A DNA stretch of 6,256 bases from JALXCG01 sp026991065 [NCBI: Gemmatimonadota bacterium] (GTDB lineage Bacteria > GCA-2686955): positions 1-6,256 of the forward strand of contig JALXCG010000365.1 in assembly GCA_026991065.1 (NCBI GenBank), written 5' to 3'. Both the position numbers and the translations under genes were made by a program. Within the stretch, counting starts at the first letter, position 1. Each line of letters opens with the position of its first letter. The notes beneath the pieces were generated by a model. That model was not told the origin of the DNA. It did no database searches and saw only the letters and a list, made by a program, of their open reading frames with translations. Shown one piece after another: positions 1-5,127 of this stretch.

Positions 1-1
1 G

Positions 2-859
2 CCGGGACCCGCCGGGGAAGAGGAGGGCCAGCACGTTCTTGAGGTCGAGGTGACCATCGAAGAACTCGCCGAGATTCTGGCCGACGAATTGGAACTCCCG
101 CGGATTGAGCCGAAAGGGGCCGAGTCGGTTACCGCAACGCACCGTCGCTACAGCGGCATTCGGCGAGTCGGGCCGGAAGGGCTGCGCCATTTCAAGCGCA
201 CCTACAAAGAGGCGTTGAAGCGCCAGCTCATGGCCGGCACCTACAATCCGCGGAAGCCGGTGATCGTGCCGATTCGCGAAGATCGCCGTTATCGCTCCTG
301 GGTGGATGTCGTGCATCCCGAGTTCAATGCCGTCATCATCTACATGATGGATGTCTCCGGCTCCATGGGCGAGGAACAGAAGGAGATTGTGCGGATCGAA
401 AGTTTCTGGATCGATACCTGGCTGCAGTCCCAATACAAGAATCTGGCGACGCGCTACATCATCCACGATGCCGCGGCCCGCGAGGTCGACCGCGAGACCT
501 TTTTCCATACCCGCGAATCGGGCGGGACCCGCATCAGTTCCGCGTACAAGAAGGCCGTCGAGATCCTTGATGCCCACTATCCCGTGCAGGACTGGAACAT
601 CTATCTTTTCCACTTTTCCGATGGTGATAATTGGGGCGGAGGTGATACCGAAATCTGCTTGGAAGTGTTGTCGCAGCGGCTCATCCCCGATGCCAACCTG
701 TTCGGCTACGGCCAAGTTCAATCCCCCTATGGCTCCGGGCAATTCATCAAGGATCTGCGCGGACGTTTCAAGGCCGAGGAGAAGGTGGTTCTGAGCGACA
801 TCGGTGGCCGCGATGGTATCTACGGCTCGATCAAGGAGTTCCTGGGAAGAGGCAAATAG
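2..859 (+). CDS. DUF444 (YeaH/YhbH) family protein with VWA-like domain, 5'-truncated by window edge
   Basis: This is the C-terminal 285 residues of a DUF444 protein; family members are usually about 380-430 aa. The reading frame is open from base 2 with no stop, and the codons before the first in-frame GTG (position 50) encode an acidic stretch running into [12 protein letters not shown], a conserved family segment. The GTG is therefore an internal valine and the real start lies off the left edge. A MIDAS-like metal site is visible: DVSGSMG (bases 350-370), followed by the GGT of GGTRISS (about 521-541) and the FSDGD motif (about 617-631). The DLELP-like segment (ELELPRIEP) near base 90 and the FGYGQV segment near 710 also fit the family. 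In E. coli and many other bacteria the gene sits between prkA (yeaG, a serine kinase) and spoVR and works with the kinase in starvation and stress physiology; the exact activity is unknown. The protein should be cytoplasmic, with no signal peptide or membrane segment in the visible part. The stop is two bases before the SpoVR start. Confidence 0.93.
   Translation, partial: PGPAGEEEGQHVLEVEVTIEELAEILADELELPRIEPKGAESVTATHRRYSGIRRVGPEGLRHFKRTYKEALKRQLMAGTYNPRKPVIVPIREDRRYRSWVDVVHPEFNAVIIYMMDVSGSMGEEQKEIVRIESFWIDTWLQSQYKNLATRYIIHDAAAREVDRETFFHTRESGGTRISSAYKKAVEILDAHYPVQDWNIYLFHFSDGDNWGGGDTEICLEVLSQRLIPDANLFGYGQVQSPYGSGQFIKDLRGRFKAEEKVVLSDIGGRDGIYGSIKEFLGRGK
847..852 (+). promoter_or_regulatory. 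Shine-Dalgarno of the SpoVR gene inside the DUF444 3' end
   Basis: AAGAGG lies 9 bases before the ATG at 862 and inside the last codons of the DUF444 gene. This position supports ATG 862 as the SpoVR start and suggests that translation of the two genes is coupled. Confidence 0.65.
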
Positions 860-861
860 CC

Positions 862-2361
862 ATGCTGCACCGTTCGTTCCCCTCCCATTTGAAGCGCGCG
901 AAGTACTTTGTGCGCGAGCGGGTTGCTGAAGTGGGGCTGGACCCCTTCGAGGTCATCTTCGAGGTTCTGGACTACAAATCGCTGAATGCAGTGGCCGCTT
1001 ATCAGGGGTTTCCGACGCGCTATCCGCACTGGCGTTGGGGCATGGACTACAACCGGCTGGGCAAGGGGTACATTTACGGTCTGCAAACCATCTATGAACT
1101 GGTGATCAACAACGACCCTTCATACGCCTATTTGCTGGAGTCGAATGACATGATTACCCAGCGGATGGTGATGGCGCACGTCTATGGGCACAGCGATTTC
1201 TTTCGCAACAACATGTGGTTCGCGCACACCAACCGCAAGATGATGGACGAGATGGCGAACCACGCCTCGCGCATCCGCACCTACATGAGCCGGCATGGGC
1301 AGGATCGGGTGGAACGTTTCATCGACGCCTGCCTGTCGCTGGAGAATCTGATCGACATTCATGCGCCGATGACCAAGCCCCGCGGGGCGGCAGCCAGGCG
1401 CGATGAGCGCCAACGGGCGGATGGCGAGCCCCGCCCCACTGGGCGCCTGCGTGCCAAGTCCTACATGGAGAGTTTCATCAATCCGCCGGATTTCATCGCT
1501 TCCCAGGGGCGTGAGGAGGCCAGGCGAGCGCGGCAGGCCAAGGGCTTTCCCCCTTCGCCGGAACGCGACGTGATGCGTTTTCTCCTCGAACATGCACCGC
1601 TGTCACCCTGGCAGAGCGCAGTGCTGGAGATGATTCGTGAGGAAGCGCTGTACTTTGCCCCGCAGGCGCAGACCAAGATCATGAATGAAGGATGGGCCTC
1701 CTACTGGCACAGCACACTTTGCACCACCGGAGAGGTGATGGGAGATGCCGAGATCGTCGACTACGCCGAAAAACATGCCGGGGTGACGGCAACCAGCGGC
1801 GGCCGATTCAACCCCTACAAGCTCGGCATCGAGCTGTTTCGCGACATCGAAGAGCGCTGGGACATGGGACGTTTTGGACCGGATTACGCCGCTTGCGATT
1901 CTTTCGAGGAGAGGCGGCGCTGGAATCGGCACCTGGGGCTGGGGCGCGAGAAGATTTTCGAGGTGCGGCGCCTCTACAACGACGTCACTTTCATTCACGA
2001 GTTTCTGACAGCCGATTTCTGCCGGCGTCACAATCTCTTCAGCTTCTCCTACAACGCCTCCGCCGAGCAGTATGAGATCGAATCCCGTGAATTCCCCAGG
2101 ATCAAAGAACGGCTGCTTTTCTCCCTGACCAACGCCGGCAACCCAACCATCGATATCGTGGACGCCAATCACAAGAACCGTGGCGAGCTGTTTCTCCAAC
2201 ATCGCTACGAGGGCACCGAACTCGACCTGGGCAAAGCGCGCGCTACCATTGCCAATCTGCAGAAGCTGTGGGGGCGGCCGGTGCACCTCGCCTCGCGCGA
2301 TGAGAAGCACTCCTTTGTGCTCTCGCATGACGGCAAGGATGTGACCCTGAAAGACCTTTAA
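862..2361 (+). CDS. SpoVR/YcgB family protein
   Basis: This is a complete 499-aa SpoVR-family protein, within the usual range of about 450-515 aa. Family landmarks occur in order: DPFEVIFEVLDY near residues 27-38, the aromatic HWRWGMDYNR near 56-65, NNDPSYAYLLESN at 83-95, AHVYGHSDFFRNN at 105-117, MNEGWASYWH at 274-283, and a conserved C-terminal part with FIHEFLTADFC near 377-387. Residues about 172-200 form an Arg-rich, low-complexity linker (GAAARRDERQRADGEP) that looks disordered and variable. There is no signal peptide or membrane helix, so the protein should be cytoplasmic. SpoVR is named for a role in spore cortex formation in Bacillus; in non-sporulating bacteria (E. coli YcgB) it belongs to the PrkA-DUF444-SpoVR stress module and its reaction is not established. 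The start at ATG 862 follows the DUF444 stop by two bases, with AAGAGG 9 bases upstream, so the two genes form an operon. It ends in TAA. Family assignment is firm; molecular function is unknown. Confidence 0.96.
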   Translation: MLHRSFPSHLKRAKYFVRERVAEVGLDPFEVIFEVLDYKSLNAVAAYQGFPTRYPHWRWGMDYNRLGKGYIYGLQTIYELVINNDPSYAYLLESNDMITQRMVMAHVYGHSDFFRNNMWFAHTNRKMMDEMANHASRIRTYMSRHGQDRVERFIDACLSLENLIDIHAPMTKPRGAAARRDERQRADGEPRPTGRLRAKSYMESFINPPDFIASQGREEARRARQAKGFPPSPERDVMRFLLEHAPLSPWQSAVLEMIREEALYFAPQAQTKIMNEGWASYWHSTLCTTGEVMGDAEIVDYAEKHAGVTATSGGRFNPYKLGIELFRDIEERWDMGRFGPDYAACDSFEERRRWNRHLGLGREKIFEVRRLYNDVTFIHEFLTADFCRRHNLFSFSYNASAEQYEIESREFPRIKERLLFSLTNAGNPTIDIVDANHKNRGELFLQHRYEGTELDLGKARATIANLQKLWGRPVHLASRDEKHSFVLSHDGKDVTLKDL

Positions 2362-2409
2362 GAGCTTGTCGCGGTTCGGCAGCGGCTGGTGGCTACCCCG
2401 TACTCTCCG

Positions 2410-2450
2410 CCGCGGTACTTGACCTGGCGGGGAGGCGGGTTCTACCGTGG
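2410..2450 (+). other. Inverted repeat with long loop downstream of SpoVR
   Basis: CCGCGGTA (2410-2417) pairs with TACCGTGG (2443-2450) over 8 bp with one G-U pair, enclosing a 25-base G-rich loop. No T-run follows, so this is not a standard intrinsic terminator. It lies 48 bases after the SpoVR stop and could be a transcript 3'-end structure, or an operator-like site, because it overlaps the weak promoter-like pair at 2419-2446. The pairing is seen directly; the role is inferred. Confidence 0.3.
2419..2446 (+). promoter_or_regulatory. Weak sigma70-like promoter candidate for the downstream genes
   Basis: TTGACC (2419-2424) is close to a -35 box; 16 bases later TCTACC (2441-2446) matches the TATAAT -10 box at only three of six positions. 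It would drive the small ORF at 2497 and the efflux adaptor and permease. The location, in the only sizeable gap between the two + strand operons, is sensible, but such matches occur by chance in GC-rich DNA and this organism's promoter consensus is unknown. Confidence 0.2.
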
Positions 2451-2482
2451 CTCGGTGCGCTTGCTTGCTTTCCACAAACATC

Positions 2483-2488
2483 GAGGAG
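2483..2488 (+). promoter_or_regulatory. Strong Shine-Dalgarno before small ORF
   Basis: GAGGAG lies 8 bases before an in-frame GTG at 2497. It favours GTG 2497 over the farther upstream GTG at 2389 as the start of the small membrane-protein ORF; no comparable purine-rich motif is evident just before 2389. Confidence 0.45.
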
Positions 2489-2496
2489 TCGAACCG

Positions 2497-2634
2497 GTGC
2501 CCACGCGGCGTTTTGGAAATCTGCTCTATATGGCTATTGTCGTCGGTGCGCTTGGGCTGATTGTCTGGGGCGGCACCCGCTCCACCACTGTGCCGGCGCT
2601 TTCGGAGAGCGCGGCCGGCCCTTTTTCCGGCTGA
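2497..2634 (+). CDS. Possible small single-pass membrane protein, 45 aa
   Basis: This short frame starts at GTG 2497 (GAGGAG 8 bases upstream) and ends at TGA 2632-2634. The product has a basic N-terminus (MPTRRFGN), one hydrophobic helix near residues 9-26 (LLYMAIVVGALGLIVWGG), then a short Ser/Thr/Ala-rich tail ending in PFSG. The charge pattern predicts the N-terminus inside and the tail outside the inner membrane. The frame is open back to GTG 2389, but those residues look non-coding and the Shine-Dalgarno favours the shorter form. I do not recognise a family. It lies 135 bases after spoVR and 43 bases before the adaptor start, so it could be the first gene of the efflux operon. Against it, GC-rich hairpins occupy its 3' third, so it may be chance coding over a structured spacer. 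About half the confidence rests on the ribosome binding site and half on the clean transmembrane segment. Confidence 0.42.
   Translation: MPTRRFGNLLYMAIVVGALGLIVWGGTRSTTVPALSESAAGPFSG
2592..2633 (+). other. Overlapping, mutually exclusive GC-rich hairpins upstream of the efflux adaptor
   Basis: Hairpin A pairs 2592-2595 with 2612-2615 and 2597-2602 with 2606-2611, giving ten pairs with one bulged G (2596), one G-U pair and a three-base CGG loop. A TTTTT run follows at 2622-2626, six bases after the stem, so A is a poor but possible intrinsic terminator. Hairpin B pairs 2612-2618 with 2627-2633 (seven pairs, one G-U) and places that same T-run in its loop. A and B share bases 2612-2615 and cannot form together. 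They cover the end of the small ORF and precede the adaptor start by 44 bases. Base pairing is seen; terminator or attenuator function is inferred and weak. Confidence 0.28.
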
Positions 2635-2677
2635 AGGTAGGATGGATTTCTTGGGTTGGATGCACGGTGACTCCCGA

Positions 2678-3859
2678 ATGAAGAAGCTGATGGCGTTGCT
2701 TGCCCTATGGATCGCTTGCGGAGTGGGTGGGTGCCGCGGACCATCGCCGGTGCAGGAGAAGGCGAGCGCGGCTCCGGAACTGGTGGCGGTCAAGCGGGTT
2801 GACATTACTCGTCGCCTGCGCGAGACCGGCCGGGTCGAAGCTCGCCGTTCAGTCGGGGTGCGTTCGCGGCTGGGCGGCCGGGTGGAGTCTCTGCCGGTGG
2901 AGCCGGGCGACCGGGTGGAGGCCGGCTCGGTATTGGCGACACTGCGGGTCGAGTCGACCGAGCAGATTCGTTATCTGACCACCCGCGTGGCGGTTCTGCA
3001 GGACAGCATCGCCGTCGCCGAGAAAAGCGATGCACTGCAGCGGCTGGTCCGGTTGGAGCAGCAGGGGCGTTCGGCCGGGAAAGAGCTGGACCTGGCGCGA
3101 GCCGAACTGGAACTGCTGCGCGCGAAACTGGAGCTGAGTCGCGCGCAGCGCGCCGTTCTGGAGCGCGACGGTGGTGGTGCCGAGCGGATTCGGCAGGGGT
3201 TGGCCGACATCTGTGCACCAATTGCGGGCGAGGTGCTGCGGCGCTCGGTCGAAATCGGCGAGGTGGTGCGCCCTTCATTGGGTACTCCGGGAGCGGGGCT
3301 TGGACCGGAGCTTTTTCGCATCGGCACCACCGATGAGTTGGTGGTCGAGAGCCGTGTGGACCAGGAGGACGTGAATTCAGTGGTGGAGGGAGCACCGGTG
3401 AGCGTGGTGCTGGATGCATTGCCGGAGGAGCAATTCGGCGGTGTGGTCGAGTATGTGTCGCCGGCCGCGCTGCCGCAACCGGCGGGTAGCGATCGGGTCG
3501 AATACATGGTGCGAATCTTGCTCCACGATCCGCCGCCTCAGGTGCGTCCGGGAATGACCTGCAAGATCGACCTGGTGCTCGCGGAAGCGACCGGAGTGGC
3601 GGCTTTGCCGGTGGAGTCGGTGCGCCCGCGGGAGCCGCGCGGTACCGACGAGGTCTTGAGCGCTGGCGGCGACTCGGCGTGGGAGGTCCTTCTTCCCGAT
3701 GGCAGCACGCGTGCCGTTGAGTTGGGGCTGCGCGATGAGCGCTGGGTCGAAATCCGTTCCGGGGTTGGTGTGGGCGACCAGGTGGTGCGCCACCCGGCAC
3801 GTGAATCGGCGCTGGATCTTCCGGATCCGACGCTGCTGGGACGGATCGGCGGCGGATGA
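2678..3859 (+). CDS. Efflux periplasmic adaptor lipoprotein (MacA/AcrA/HlyD-type membrane fusion protein)
   Basis: This 393-aa protein is the periplasmic adaptor of a tripartite transporter, linking an inner-membrane pump to an outer-membrane channel. From ATG 2678 it has a lipoprotein signal, MKKLMALLALWIACGVGGC, with a VGGC lipobox and the lipidated Cys at residue 19. Next come the first lipoyl half-motif (about 55-90, GGRVESLPVEPGDRVEAG), a charged alpha-helical hairpin rich in Leu, Glu and Arg (about 95-165), the second lipoyl half (about 178-200, APIAGEVLRRSVEIGEVV), a beta-barrel (about 218-302, including RPGMTCKI) and a membrane-proximal domain (about 308-372). In-frame upstream starts exist: ATG 2642 (GAAGG four bases upstream) and ATG 2660. 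I prefer 2678 because it gives a textbook lipoprotein signal and has GGTGA seven bases upstream. Its stop overlaps the permease ATG (ATGA at 3856-3859), so the two are co-translated partners. The substrate cannot be told. No outer-membrane factor gene is in the window. Confidence 0.9.
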   Translation: MKKLMALLALWIACGVGGCRGPSPVQEKASAAPELVAVKRVDITRRLRETGRVEARRSVGVRSRLGGRVESLPVEPGDRVEAGSVLATLRVESTEQIRYLTTRVAVLQDSIAVAEKSDALQRLVRLEQQGRSAGKELDLARAELELLRAKLELSRAQRAVLERDGGGAERIRQGLADICAPIAGEVLRRSVEIGEVVRPSLGTPGAGLGPELFRIGTTDELVVESRVDQEDVNSVVEGAPVSVVLDALPEEQFGGVVEYVSPAALPQPAGSDRVEYMVRILLHDPPPQVRPGMTCKIDLVLAEATGVAALPVESVRPREPRGTDEVLSAGGDSAWEVLLPDGSTRAVELGLRDERWVEIRSGVGVGDQVVRHPARESALDLPDPTLLGRIGGG

Positions 3860-5097
3860 GTTCTCTGTGGCTCGGTGTCCGCGTGGGGTTCGGCGAGATC
3901 GCCACGCACAAATTTCGCAGTGGTCTCTCGATGCTGGGGATCATCATCGGTGTCGCCGCCGTGATCGGCGCGGTGTCGATTGGTGAGGGGATGCGCGACT
4001 CGGTGCTTTCGCAACTGGGAGAAGTGGGGGCCGCCGATCAGATGAACATTCGCGGCGAGCCGCGCTGGGTAAAGAAGGATGGTGAGTGGCGGCGCAACGC
4101 GATCCCCCAGCAACTCACCTGGGCGGATGCCCGCGCTCTTGATCTGGGGCGGGCGGAAAACCGCGTGCTGGCGGTCCTGCCCGAGGTGACCGGCAGCGTG
4201 CCCGCTCGCGTTGGCCGCGTGCGCCGCGCGGTGACGTTCAGTGGCTTGCGAGCCGGCGGCACCACCGCCAAGCAATGGACAATTCGTGCCGGCCGCGACC
4301 TGGTGGCGCTGGATGCCGGCGAACAGGTCGCGCTTTTGGGAGCGAAAGTCGCCCGTGACTTTTTCCCCGGAGTGCCCGAGCGCCAGGTCTTGGGCCGGGA
4401 GTTGACCCTGGGCGGCAACCGCTTCGTTGTGATCGGCCTGCTCGAGGCGCAGGGATCGAATCTCTTTCAGGATCTGGATGACGTGGTTGTGGTGCCGATC
4501 GAAACGGCCCAGAAACGGCTCGCGGTCACGGCCGACCTCTCGCGCATTGTGATTCAGTTGCGCGATCCCCACGATGCTCCCGAAGTCGAGCGCTGGGTGC
4601 GCACCATCCTGGCCGCCAACCACGATGGTGGCGAGAACTTTCGGGTCGACCGGGAAGAGGCGATCCTGGAGCGGATCTCCAATGTTGCACTGTTGATCAA
4701 CGCGACCCTTGGCGGGATCGCCGGCATCTCTCTTCTGGTCGGCGGCATCGGCATCATGAACATCATGCTGGCATCGGTTACCGAACGCACTCGCGAGATC
4801 GGGATTCGCAAAGCGATCGGAGCGACCAGCAGCGATGTGCTGGCGCAGTTCTTGATGGAGTCGGCCACGGTGACGGTTGTCGGCGGTGTGCTGGGGGTTA
4901 CGTTCGGCATGGGGTTGGGGCGCGGCCTGGCGCGGGCGATGACCCTTTTTCTCTCTGAGCCGGTCGCTGCGAAATTCAGCCCGCTCGTGTTGCTCCTGGC
5001 GGTGCTGTTCAGCGGTGCCGTGGGGCTTTTTTTTGGCATCATGCCGGCGCGGCGGGCCGCCTCCATGGATCCGATCGAATCGCTGCGCACTGAGTAG
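3856..5097 (+). CDS. MacB-type ABC transporter permease (FtsX fold), without ATPase domain
   Basis: This 413-aa inner-membrane permease has MacB/LolC-E topology: TM1 near residues 24-44, a large periplasmic domain near 45-275, then TM2 (about 279-303), TM3 (about 335-358) and TM4 (about 374-396). The periplasmic part has the MacB_PCD features LTWADARAL (88-96), FVVIGLLEAQG (190-200) and VVVPIETAQKRL (211-222). The cytoplasmic loop after TM2 has the family signature TERTREIGIRKAIGA (309-323), which normally contacts the ATPase, and the C-terminus ends in the usual PARRAASMDPIESLR pattern. MacB itself carries an N-terminal nucleotide-binding domain; here the protein begins directly with the permease (WLGVRVGFGEIATHKFRSGL) and no Walker motif is present, so a separate ATPase must be supplied. 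The ATGA overlap with the adaptor indicates coupled translation and shared function. Role: probably ATP-driven, mechanotransmissive export of a small molecule, peptide or lipid from the periplasm; substrate unknown. Confidence 0.94.
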   Translation: MSSLWLGVRVGFGEIATHKFRSGLSMLGIIIGVAAVIGAVSIGEGMRDSVLSQLGEVGAADQMNIRGEPRWVKKDGEWRRNAIPQQLTWADARALDLGRAENRVLAVLPEVTGSVPARVGRVRRAVTFSGLRAGGTTAKQWTIRAGRDLVALDAGEQVALLGAKVARDFFPGVPERQVLGRELTLGGNRFVVIGLLEAQGSNLFQDLDDVVVVPIETAQKRLAVTADLSRIVIQLRDPHDAPEVERWVRTILAANHDGGENFRVDREEAILERISNVALLINATLGGIAGISLLVGGIGIMNIMLASVTERTREIGIRKAIGATSSDVLAQFLMESATVTVVGGVLGVTFGMGLGRGLARAMTLFLSEPVAAKFSPLVLLLAVLFSGAVGLFFGIMPARRAASMDPIESLRTE

Positions 5098-5127
5098 CGG
5101 TGCCGGCGGTGGCGGCCCTTGAGGCGC
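5098..5127. other. Short convergent intergenic spacer
   Basis: Thirty bases separate the stops of two genes that face each other. The sequence is GC-rich, with no T-run on either strand and no convincing hairpin, so I see no intrinsic terminator here. Transcripts from each side may run into the opposite gene or end by another mechanism. Confidence 0.5.

Noticed and set aside
50-52. GTG 50 as the start of the DUF444 protein
   Set aside because: The frame is open upstream with family-like residues, and the family is about 100 or more residues longer at the N-terminus.
2455-2475. Short GCTTGCTTGCTTTC-like tandem repeat in the spacer
   Set aside because: Only about three copies of a 4-base unit, too short to distinguish from chance.
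2389-2496. Upstream extension of the small ORF to GTG 2389
   Set aside because: There is no Shine-Dalgarno before 2389, the extra residues look non-coding, and the segment overlaps an inverted repeat; GTG 2497 with GAGGAG is the better start.
2561-2677. Longer N-terminus for the adaptor (GTG 2561, ATG 2642 or ATG 2660)
   Set aside because: These starts place 6-39 residues, partly Arg/Pro rich, before a standard lipoprotein signal; GTG 2561 would also overlap the small ORF. ATG 2642 remains a minor possibility because of GAAGG upstream.
1603-2805. 400-aa minus-strand frame antisense to the SpoVR gene
   Set aside because: The opposite strand encodes an unmistakable SpoVR protein; the antisense product has no recognisable domain and runs across the intergenic spacer, as expected of shadow frames in GC-rich DNA.
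2805-3947. 380-aa minus-strand frame antisense to the adaptor
   Set aside because: The composition is extreme (Pro, Arg and Ala rich with no hydrophobic core), typical of a frame-shifted shadow of a GC-rich gene.
3538-4623. 361-aa minus-strand frame antisense to the adaptor-permease junction
   Set aside because: It crosses the coupled ATGA junction of two well-supported genes and shows no known motif.
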